A DNA stretch of 64,000 bases from Phycisphaeraceae bacterium (GTDB lineage Bacteria; Planctomycetota; Phycisphaerae; Phycisphaerales; UBA1924). The translations under genes and the position numbers were made by a program. The stretch is taken from the NCBI GenBank assembly GCA_019636695.1, contig JAHBXD010000001.1, positions 675,661 to 739,660 on the forward strand. The letters run 5' to 3'. The notes under the pieces were generated by a model, which searched no databases, had not been told where the DNA came from, and saw nothing but the letters and a program-made list of their open reading frames with translations. Numbering within the stretch: the first letter of the stretch is position 1; each line of letters begins with the position of its first letter. Positions 57,337 to 64,000 of this stretch are shown one piece after another.

Positions 57337-58836
57337 TCACGCGGCTCCCGGTAAGAGCACCTGAAAGCATGCACCGGAAAGGGACCGGGTTCCACCGAGT
57401 TCAGGATGAACTCCGTCCAGGATTTCGATACCGCCTCCGTGGGCGCGAACGATCTGATGAGCTACTGCAAGTCCCGTGCCAGTGCCTCCGGGTTTGGTGG
57501 TGAACCCCGGAAGAAAGACCCGCTCTCGCAATTCGGAAGGGATGCCTTGTCCGCCGTCACGTATCTCGATGGAGAGACCTTCGGAGGCGTCGTGCAATCG
57601 GCAGGTGACCTCGACGCTGCCGCCCGGGGGGGTTGCGGCGATGGCATTCTCGACGATTGCTCCGATGGCATATTCAAGGTGGCGAGGGTCAAAAACGGCA
57701 GACTGGGGTGCAGAATCGTCACGAATCGCAATGGCGACCTCATTGGATTGCGCCAAAGCACGAAGAGGCTCGATCAGGCCTCGGAGCCAGGGGCGGATCT
57801 CTGTTCGCTCGGGGCGGACTTCCAGGGGGTTGGTTGCCCGCAGAAGGTCGGCTAGCCAGTTCTCGAAACGGTCTACTGCCAGGACGATGCGCTGCTGATT
57901 TTCGCGAAGTTCACTTGATGGATCGAGTTCAGCGCGTGTGAGTTCGGCGAGGCCGCGGATCCCGGCGAGGGGGTTTCGGATGTTGTGGGCAAGCCGGCGG
58001 ACCATCTCGCCGACGGCGGCAAGCCGTTCACGCTGGAGGCGCTCGTTCTGCATCGTGGTGATTGTGCCGGCCATGCGGTTGACTTCGCGCCCGAGACAGG
58101 CAATTTCGTCGTTTCCCTGAGCCGAGACCCTATGGGCAAAGTCGCCTTCGCCATATCGCGCTGTCGCGGAACGAAGTTCGGCCACAGGCTGCAGAACCCA
58201 CCGGCGAACAAGAAAGTGCCCGAGCAGGCCGCAAAGCACGGCAATCGCGATTGTCAGGCTCAGGACGACAAAGAGACGGATGCGAAGGCGGCCCGAAAAA
58301 TCAAGGGCAAGATCGGCATCAGTCAGGATGCGAGCCTGCATGCGGCTGATCAGTTGACGCGTTTCTTCAAGAATGCGCGCCGTGGCTCCACGGTCGGGCG
58401 ATTCGCCGCGCTGATCGGCAAGCAGAATCTGGTCGCGAGCGTGGTCAAGCAGTTCAGCCAAGCGAGCACTTCCGGCTTGGCTGGCACGGATGCGCCAACC
58501 CTGGGTGGCGGATTCGGTTTCGAAGACGTCCCGAGACTGGTACGACAAGTCCAGAAAGCGGTTGAAAACGGAATCACTCCACTCCTCGGGCGAGCCATGC
58601 GGCTGCTCGGCGGCGTTCTGTGCACGCAGGGCCGGGCTTCCGACGAGCATGCGGATCTGTTCTTCGGCGTTACGGTCGATCGTGGCCAGGGCCGCGAGCG
58701 TGCCGGTGAAGTTCCGGAATGGCGCGGCGGTCTCGCGATGGAGCACCTGGAAAGACCATGCCGCGGCGGCAGCGCCTCCGAGCACAGCCAAGGCGAGCAG
58801 GCTCAGCAGGAGTGCGAACTTCACACGCAGCGACAT
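57337..58836 (-). CDS. Sensor histidine kinase
   Basis: A 499-residue membrane-bound histidine kinase. The first helix is at about 8-28, the sensor region occupies roughly 30-185, and the second helix is at about 187-212 ('LFVVLSLTIAIAVLCGLL'). A HAMP domain follows ('VLQPVAELRSATARYGEGDF'). The phosphoacceptor is His284 in 'RLAHNIRNPLAGIRG', and the ATPase domain has 'EYAIGAIVENAIAA', 'RDGGQGIP' and 'GGTGTGLAVAHQIV'. The periplasmic segment has no family I can name. It precedes the NtrC-type regulator by 20 bases on the same strand and is the first gene of the three-gene operon. Confidence 0.92.
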   Translation of the reverse strand: MSLRVKFALLLSLLALAVLGGAAAAAWSFQVLHRETAAPFRNFTGTLAALATIDRNAEEQIRMLVGSPALRAQNAAEQPHGSPEEWSDSVFNRFLDLSYQSRDVFETESATQGWRIRASQAGSARLAELLDHARDQILLADQRGESPDRGATARILEETRQLISRMQARILTDADLALDFSGRLRIRLFVVLSLTIAIAVLCGLLGHFLVRRWVLQPVAELRSATARYGEGDFAHRVSAQGNDEIACLGREVNRMAGTITTMQNERLQRERLAAVGEMVRRLAHNIRNPLAGIRGLAELTRAELDPSSELRENQQRIVLAVDRFENWLADLLRATNPLEVRPERTEIRPWLRGLIEPLRALAQSNEVAIAIRDDSAPQSAVFDPRHLEYAIGAIVENAIAATPPGGSVEVTCRLHDASEGLSIEIRDGGQGIPSELRERVFLPGFTTKPGGTGTGLAVAHQIVRAHGGGIEILDGVHPELGGTRSLSGACFQVLLPGAA

Positions 58837-58874
58837 CGGCGAACGTCCGAAGTGAAAAGCAGGTCAGGCGGAAT

Positions 58875-59657
58875 TCACCGGACCATCGGCGCATCCCACT
58901 GCCATGTTTCGTGAAGCGGGCGTCTGGAAGTTTCGACATGCCCGTCGATAAAAACATAATTCGCAGCGCCGTTGTGTCGTTCACCGGGGAACCAGTATCG
59001 GTCGTCTGCGAAGATCCCCTGACTGCCCAAGGCCGGCGCGCTGAAGACGGGTGTTACACCGCGTGCCGCCGCAACAGCACCGTTACCGTCCCACATGAGC
59101 GGGGTCGTGGACGCCGACGAAATCGACTCCGTAAGGTAGACCGGCATCGCACGAAGACGCCCGCCTCGATCGACCTGTTCCGCGATGTGCAGGCGCATGT
59201 TGAACGAGAAAGACACGTGCTCAGGAGGTGTCACCGCACCGGCGGAGCACGGCGTCCCGCGGCGTAACACGACTTCACCCCGCACTTCGGGGCATCGAAG
59301 CGGATCGTTGCCCGCGGCGTCGGGCAGCGCCTGGGTTGGGGCATCGCCCCAGGCCCAAAACTCGTCGATGCGATATTGGGCTTCCTGGAATGTTTCGAGG
59401 CGGAATCGCCCGCCGGGTAGCAGCTCATCGTTCCCGCGACCACCCGGGAACTGGCCATCGACAAACAACTGAAAGTCAAAAGCCACCGATCGCTGGGCCA
59501 TCTGGCACTTGAACCCGCGAGCACTGCGGATGGTTCCCGCGAGCGCAGGGGCCAGCATTGCAAAGAGAACCGCAATGATGGCCATTGTCACGATCAATTC
59601 GATGAGCGTGAAGGCATGATGTGGAGAGCGCGCGATGCGGGTGCATCTCTGTGGCAT
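58875..59657 (-). CDS. Orphan pseudopilin-like protein with H-X9-DG-type motif
   Basis: A 260-residue prepilin-type protein. A basic leader precedes 'AFTLIELIVTMAIIAVLFA', with the Phe cleavage site and +5 Glu. The C-terminal region has 'WFPGERHNGAANYVFIDGHV', the H-X9-DG arrangement typical of planctomycete pseudopilins. It is about 37 bases upstream of the sensor kinase start, so it may belong to that operon, but a separate promoter is possible. ATG at 59657 gives the shortest leader that keeps all basic residues; the frame reaches 59756. It is not part of the main T2SS cluster. Confidence 0.82.
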   Translation of the reverse strand: MPQRCTRIARSPHHAFTLIELIVTMAIIAVLFAMLAPALAGTIRSARGFKCQMAQRSVAFDFQLFVDGQFPGGRGNDELLPGGRFRLETFQEAQYRIDEFWAWGDAPTQALPDAAGNDPLRCPEVRGEVVLRRGTPCSAGAVTPPEHVSFSFNMRLHIAEQVDRGGRLRAMPVYLTESISSASTTPLMWDGNGAVAAARGVTPVFSAPALGSQGIFADDRYWFPGERHNGAANYVFIDGHVETSRRPLHETWQWDAPMVR

Positions 59658-59850
59658 TCGATCACCGGAAAGACGCGTGCCGCGGGGGGCTGAAAGGTCC
59701 GATAGCAACAGCCCTGCATGCGGCGATGGCGTTTGCGCTTGGTTGGGCGCAGTCATGTCGATCCCCAGTCGGAGAAGCTGAGGGCAAGGCCTCTCCCTAG
59801 GTCACAAAGCCTATCAGAGATCCGCCCCGCAGGGAAGAGGGTTCCCGAAT

Positions 59851-59917
59851 CGGCCAGATGTGGCCAATATTCTGGCCAGCCATGGAAAACCCTGGTACGG
59901 CCTCTTGTACTGTACAA
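59851..59917. promoter_or_regulatory. Palindrome cluster between divergent genes
   Basis: In the 301-base gap between the pseudopilin and the small protein gene, CGGCCA-GATG-TGGCCA occupies 59851-59866 and another TGGCCA lies at 59873-59878. A perfect palindrome TTGTAC-T-GTACAA is at 59905-59917. The first arrangement repeats the one at 6317-6332. These look like operator sites in a divergent promoter region; no regulator can be named. The rest of the gap shows nothing else. Confidence 0.4.
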
Positions 59918-59958
59918 ACGCAATGCAGACTGAGGGTTCGGGACGTATCCTTAGACCC

Positions 59959-60210
59959 ATGCGATGGAATCCGTTCCGGCTTCGTCGATCTGTGGAGGCG
60001 GGGAGGGCAGCGCGCGCAGCCCATTCGGTGTGGCTGACGAGGGCTTTCGGCGAACGACGCGAGTACCCGCGGATTCCGGCCAGGCGCGTGGATGACGGCG
60101 GGTTTTCGGAACTGCTGGCGACTGCCGAGGGGCGCCGAGTGGTCGAATGGTGGTGGGAACATGCCCTTGCTCAAGTGGATGTCATCTCGCGGGAGCGATC
60201 AGGTCGATAG
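59959..60210 (+). CDS. Small basic protein, unknown function
   Basis: An 83-residue protein beginning 'MRWNPFRLRRSVEAG', rich in Arg and Ala, and with a C-terminal 'RRVVEWWWEHALAQVDV' of unusual Trp content. It has no signal peptide or transmembrane helix and matches no family I recognise. It sits 50 bases before the next gene on the same strand, so the two may be co-transcribed. ATG at 59959 is chosen because the palindrome cluster upstream is probably promoter; the frame also extends to 59860. Confidence 0.5.
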   Translation: MRWNPFRLRRSVEAGRAARAAHSVWLTRAFGERREYPRIPARRVDDGGFSELLATAEGRRVVEWWWEHALAQVDVISRERSGR

Positions 60211-60260
60211 GGAGCGGCGGGCCATTTCACAACGGCGTTGGGGGATATCGGGGAAGACGC

Positions 60261-61229
60261 ATGGACACTGTGACGACGCTTCGCCCGGGCTGGCGGATCA
60301 AGATGATCATCATCATCGTGGTTCTGCTGGGCTTCGGGGCCTGGGGGTTTGTCGACGCAAAGTATGTGTATCCGAAGCGCGGATTGAAGGTCGCGGACAA
60401 ACTTGAGTTGGATTATCTGCGTGTCTCGCAGCCTGCCTCGGGTGTGTTGCTTTCTTCGGTGGTATCGGTGCCCGATCCGCGATCACGGCTTGACGAGTTG
60501 AAGTCGCGCGGCCGGACGCTCTCGGAACGCGAGCAGCGGAAGCGCGACTGGCTTGATGCGTTGCTCAAAGCCGGCTACCTGACAGAGGATCGCACGGTTT
60601 ATGTCGACGGCGATCCGGATCGCGACCCGAGCGCGCGGTTCAAGGCGTTGCAGGACTATTGGAGCACGAATCCGGGAGAACCCAAGCCGCTCTCCAGGTA
60701 TGACATCTTCATCCAGTGGCTGATTTGCGTGCTTTCGTGGCTCGGCGGACTACTTGCCATCTTCATGGTGGTGCGCGTTGCAGGGAAGAAATTCAGATTT
60801 CATCCTGAAACACTCACGCTTACGCTGCCGCGCGTGACACCCCTCGACATGGGGATCCAGGCTATTCTCGAAGGGCTTCGCCTTCTCCTCTCGATAGTTC
60901 GACTGCTGACTTTCAACAAACTTCGCCCCGACATCACGTATCAGAAAATTCCCGCGCCGGGGGGGCAGTCAATCACGCCGGATGATCTCGAAGAGGTGGA
61001 CAAGAGCAAATGGAGTCGATATTTCGTCCACCTGAGGATCAAACCGGGACATGCGACGCTCGGCGGCAAGACGGTGCCGATCGATCTCTATCGCCGCGGA
61101 AGGCTTGAAGATTGGATCCTGCAGATGGAGGCCAAGGCATTCCCGGATGCTGAGCCGCCGCCGCAGGAAGCCGAGGCGGTTGAGCAGACCGAGGGGGATG
61201 CCCCGAAGAGCGATGCACCGCCGGGCTGA
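60261..61229 (+). CDS. Putative membrane protein, unknown function
   Basis: A 322-residue protein with an N-terminal transmembrane helix ('MIIIIVVLLGFGAWGFV') and a second near residues 150-172 ('WLICVLSWLGGLLAIFMVV'). A hydrophilic domain of about 120 residues lies between them and would be periplasmic. The part after the second helix has beta-strand character ('RFHPETLTLTLPRVTPLD') and ends in a Pro/Glu-rich tail. No motif identifies it. ATG at 60261 is chosen because the protein starts at its first helix there. It lies between the small basic protein and proS and may be in one operon with them. Confidence 0.72.
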   Translation: MDTVTTLRPGWRIKMIIIIVVLLGFGAWGFVDAKYVYPKRGLKVADKLELDYLRVSQPASGVLLSSVVSVPDPRSRLDELKSRGRTLSEREQRKRDWLDALLKAGYLTEDRTVYVDGDPDRDPSARFKALQDYWSTNPGEPKPLSRYDIFIQWLICVLSWLGGLLAIFMVVRVAGKKFRFHPETLTLTLPRVTPLDMGIQAILEGLRLLLSIVRLLTFNKLRPDITYQKIPAPGGQSITPDDLEEVDKSKWSRYFVHLRIKPGHATLGGKTVPIDLYRRGRLEDWILQMEAKAFPDAEPPPQEAEAVEQTEGDAPKSDAPPG

Positions 61230-61285
61230 CCAGTCTTGGGCAGGGCTGAAAGCCGGTCGTGGTGGGTTCCTACACTCACGCCCTT

Positions 61286-63082
61286 ATGCCGCAGACCATC
61301 TCGACCATCAGGAAGGGCGCGATCAAGCGCTGGAGCACCACGCTCATTCCCACGGCGCGCGAAGCCCCGTCGGACGCGGAGACGCCCAGTCATATCATGC
61401 TGACCCGCGCGGGTTTCATCCGCCGCGTGGGGGCGGGGATTTATGACTACTTGCCGCTGGCGTGGCGTTCGCTGATGAAGATCAGCGATATCGTGCGTGA
61501 AGAGATGGAAGCGGCGGGCGCAAGCGAGATGCTCATGCCCGCGCTTGAACCGATCGAGTATTTCGCGGGTACGAAGCGGGATATCGACTACGGCGACCTG
61601 CTATTCAAGCTGACGGATCGCCACGGCCGCCAGGCCGCCCTCGGCCCGACGCACGAGGAGATCATCACCGAGGCGATGATCGGCAGTTGTACCAGTTATC
61701 GCCAGTTGCCCCTGAGCCTGTACCAGATTCAGACCAAGTTTCGTGACGAAGCCCGCCCGCGTGCCGGATTGCTCCGTTGTCGCGAGTTCATCATGAAGGA
61801 CGCCTACTCCTTCCACTTGAACGTGGAAGGTCCGGGTGGCCTGAATGAGGCGTATGACCGGATGTATACGGCTTACAGCAACGTCTTCACGCGTTGCGGG
61901 CTTGATTTCACGGTGGTTGAAGCCGAGAGCGGCCCGATCGGCGGCTCAGCGAGTCACGAGTTTATGGTCAACGCCCAGACGGGTGAAGACACCATCCTCG
62001 TCTGCCCGGTTTCGGGCTATGCCGCGAACGTCGAAAAGTGCGAGATCGGCGAGCGAAAGTGGGGCTTTGACGGTGCAGGCGACAAGCCTCTGACGGAGGT
62101 TCACACGCCGAATCTTCCCGGGATTCATGAAGTGGCTGCGCGCCTTGATGCGACGCCCCCGGGGATGCTCAAGACGATCGTGTTTGAGGCGATCGGCACG
62201 GATGCCTGCCGATGGGTGCTGGCCGTTGTCCGTGGCGATCACGAGGCCAACGAAGGCAAGGTCAAGGCCGTGGCGGGCTGCGCAGTCGTGCTGGCCGATG
62301 AAAAGAAGGCGAAGGAGGCTGGGTTCGCCATCGGATACGTCTCGCCTCGCGTGATCAACACGATCCCCGGCGTGCGGCTTGTGGTCGATCATGACGCCGC
62401 ACAAGGTTCGGTGGCGTGGGCCACCGGGGCAGACCGGAAAGACTATCACGTCACCGGTTTCAACTGGTTGCGGGAGATGGGGCCAGTGCTGCATGATTCC
62501 GCGAGAGTCCTCGTGGCCGACATCCGCAACGCCCAGGCCGGCGATCCTTCGCCGCGTGCCCAAGGTGCTCTGCTCGAAGCCCGCCGCGGCATCGAGGTCG
62601 GCCACATCTTCAAGCTCGGCACGAAATACTCTGAAGCCATGGGCTTTGCGATTCTTGATGCGAATCAGAAGAAGCAGCCCGTGATCATGGGGTGTTACGG
62701 TATCGGCGTCAGCCGTACGCTGGCCGCCAGCGTGGAGCAGAATCACGATGAGCACGGCATTCTGTGGCCCGCGCCGATCGCGCCTTATCATGTGCATATC
62801 GTGCTGATGAAGCCCGGGGACGCCGCCCAGGAAGCCGCGTGTGCCGCACTCTCCGCTGCGCTTTCCGAAGCTGGTATCGACGTGCTCATTGACGATCGCG
62901 ATGAGCGTCCCGGTGTGAAGTTCAAGGATGCCGATCTCGTCGGGCTGCCGGTTCGGCTCACCCTTGGAGACAAGGCTCTGGCGGCAGGCGGGGTGGAATA
63001 CAAACTTCGGAAAGATGTCGGCAAGGGTGAAGTGGTACCGCACGATGCCGTTGTGCAACGATGCCTTGCTGACCTTGCGTAA
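61286..63082 (+). CDS. proS: Prolyl-tRNA synthetase (bacterial type)
   Basis: A 598-residue ProRS of the bacterial (editing) type. Class II features are intact: 'LGPTHEEIITEAM', motif 2 'KFRDEARPRAGLLRCREF' near residue 152, and motif 3 'GCYGIGVSRTLAASVEQ' near residue 469. Between motifs 2 and 3 is a roughly 170-residue insertion matching the YbaK-like editing domain that removes misacylated alanine. The C-terminal anticodon domain ('DDRDERPGVKFKDADLVGLP') is standard. The normal bacterial length is about 570, so it is slightly extended. It converges with thrS. Confidence 0.96.
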   Translation: MPQTISTIRKGAIKRWSTTLIPTAREAPSDAETPSHIMLTRAGFIRRVGAGIYDYLPLAWRSLMKISDIVREEMEAAGASEMLMPALEPIEYFAGTKRDIDYGDLLFKLTDRHGRQAALGPTHEEIITEAMIGSCTSYRQLPLSLYQIQTKFRDEARPRAGLLRCREFIMKDAYSFHLNVEGPGGLNEAYDRMYTAYSNVFTRCGLDFTVVEAESGPIGGSASHEFMVNAQTGEDTILVCPVSGYAANVEKCEIGERKWGFDGAGDKPLTEVHTPNLPGIHEVAARLDATPPGMLKTIVFEAIGTDACRWVLAVVRGDHEANEGKVKAVAGCAVVLADEKKAKEAGFAIGYVSPRVINTIPGVRLVVDHDAAQGSVAWATGADRKDYHVTGFNWLREMGPVLHDSARVLVADIRNAQAGDPSPRAQGALLEARRGIEVGHIFKLGTKYSEAMGFAILDANQKKQPVIMGCYGIGVSRTLAASVEQNHDEHGILWPAPIAPYHVHIVLMKPGDAAQEAACAALSAALSEAGIDVLIDDRDERPGVKFKDADLVGLPVRLTLGDKALAAGGVEYKLRKDVGKGEVVPHDAVVQRCLADLA

Positions 63083-63124
63083 TCTGGGCGAGTGTGTCTG
63101 ACAAGAGGCGGTCTTGCTTGCCGA

Positions 63125-64000
63125 TCAGCCGACGACGCCCAGCGTCGCGCTTCGATGTGCGATTTCATCTACGATGCGATCGACGAAGGCTGCAAGAGGC
63201 ATGGCCCCCGAGTCTTTGTCTGTGCCGCGGATGCGGACACTCACGGCGTTGTTCTCGGCGTCGCGCGGGCCGACGACAAGAAGGTATGGAATGCGGGCTT
63301 CCGCCGCGACCTTGATCTTGGCCTGAACGCGGTCGTTGCCCGTGTCGGCGGTGGCCCGAACGCCGGCCGCCTTGAGGGTGGCGAGCACGCGTGCGGCATA
63401 GTCATTGCTCTTGTCGCTGATCGGCAGCACGCGGACCTGCTCTGGGCTGAGCCAGGTCGGGAAACTGCCTCCGAAGTGCTCGATCAGGAAGCCGCAGAAC
63501 CGCTCCATCGAGCCGAACGGGGCGCGGTGAATCATGACCGGGCGGTGGGGTTTGTTGTCGGGGCCGATGTAAGAAAGGTCGAAACGAATGGGCAGGTTAT
63601 AGTCGACCTGCACCGTCCCGAGTTGCCATGAGCGGCCGATGACATCGCGCACGATGAAGTCGATCTTCGGGCCGTAGAAGGCGGCTTCGCCCGGCTCTTC
63701 GCTGAAAGCGACACCCAGAGTGCGAGCTGCGTCGCGGCAGGCAGCCTCGGCTTTGTCCCAGTTTTCGGGGGTACCGGTGTATTTGTTGCTGTCGGGGTTG
63801 CGCAGGCCGACACGTACGCGGTAGTCGGTCATGCCCAGTGTTTCGAAGATGATCTTCACGAGGGAGAGGCAGCCTTGCACTTCGGCGGCGACCTGGTCTT
63901 CAGTGCAGAAGAGATGCGCGTCGTCCTGCGTGAACGAGCGGACGCGCAGCATCCCGGAAAGCTCGCCGGATTGCTCCCACCGGTAGACGGTGCCGAACTC
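63125..64000 (-). CDS. thrS: Threonyl-tRNA synthetase, C-terminal part (runs off the window)
   Basis: The visible 291 residues are the catalytic core and anticodon-binding end of ThrRS; the N-terminal TGS and editing domains lie beyond base 64000. Motif 2 '[16 protein letters not shown]' carries a zinc-ligand His, the core has '[11 protein letters not shown]', and motif 3 '[20 protein letters not shown]' has the second. The C-terminal '[19 protein letters not shown]' and '[19 protein letters not shown]' match the anticodon domain. It ends 42 bases from the convergent proS stop. Confidence 0.96.
   Translation of the reverse strand, partial: EFGTVYRWEQSGELSGMLRVRSFTQDDAHLFCTEDQVAAEVQGCLSLVKIIFETLGMTDYRVRVGLRNPDSNKYTGTPENWDKAEAACRDAARTLGVAFSEEPGEAAFYGPKIDFIVRDVIGRSWQLGTVQVDYNLPIRFDLSYIGPDNKPHRPVMIHRAPFGSMERFCGFLIEHFGGSFPTWLSPEQVRVLPISDKSNDYAARVLATLKAAGVRATADTGNDRVQAKIKVAAEARIPYLLVVGPRDAENNAVSVRIRGTDKDSGAMPLAAFVDRIVDEIAHRSATLGVVG

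Noticed and set aside
63101-63116. Terminator between proS and thrS
   Set aside because: ACAAGA against TCTTG with a five-base loop is too short, with no T tract.

Overview
The window is chromosomal DNA from a GC-rich, outer-membrane-bearing bacterium, most likely a planctomycete of the Phycisphaerae type. This is inferred from the BamA and secretin genes, secreted proteins ending in GC-type dockerin modules, several short-leader pseudopilin genes, a C-terminal Ala/Gly-hydrophobic-Arg-rich sorting tail on a cupredoxin, and ThyX. No 16S rRNA or other definitive marker lies here. I see no rRNA, tRNA, CRISPR array, prophage or insertion sequence.

Left part (1-16 kb) is mostly housekeeping in short operons: the 5' end of bamA, a small zincin-like peptidase with a membrane protein, MoxR coupled to an oxoamine-synthase-like enzyme and a GlmU-like protein, ispF-hpt-pseudopilin, a CPBP-like membrane protein, an NfeD-flotillin pair, a secreted SRPBCC protein, a DUF4139 protein, and thiE.

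Centre (16-38.8 kb) is a type II secretion (T2SS)-like cluster on the + strand, in the order F, G, H, I, J, K, L, M/C fusion and D, followed by a lipoprotein. Most of the inner genes overlap by 1-4 bases. Its secretin gene is a single 13.9-kb frame of 4622 residues. It has a signal peptide, an N0 domain, about 50 tandem N1-type (secretin_N) repeats counted by eye, and an intact C-terminal secretin barrel domain. Ordinary GspD is about 650-750 residues with N0-N3. This giant secretin, with an internal duplication of a five-domain block, is the standout object in the window. GspE and the prepilin peptidase are not present here.

Next (38.9-49.6 kb) is a high-affinity phosphate transporter operon, pstS-pstC-pstA-pstB. 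PstC and PstA carry very large periplasmic insertions. It is followed by a DUF2752 membrane protein, two lipoproteins, a GT-B-like glycosyltransferase and a low-molecular-weight phosphatase, ending at a probable terminator.

Right part (49.7-64 kb) holds thyX, a cupredoxin, serS, a GC-dockerin protein, and a three-gene minus-strand operon of sensor kinase, NtrC-type regulator and a calcium-binding GC-dockerin protein. Then come an orphan pseudopilin, two small unknown proteins, proS and the 3' part of thrS.

A reasonable working picture, which is inference, is that the giant secretin machine exports dockerin-tagged proteins across an unusually deep periplasm. Two intergenic regions 53 kb apart share the motif CGGCCA-N4-TGGCCA, which suggests a common regulator.
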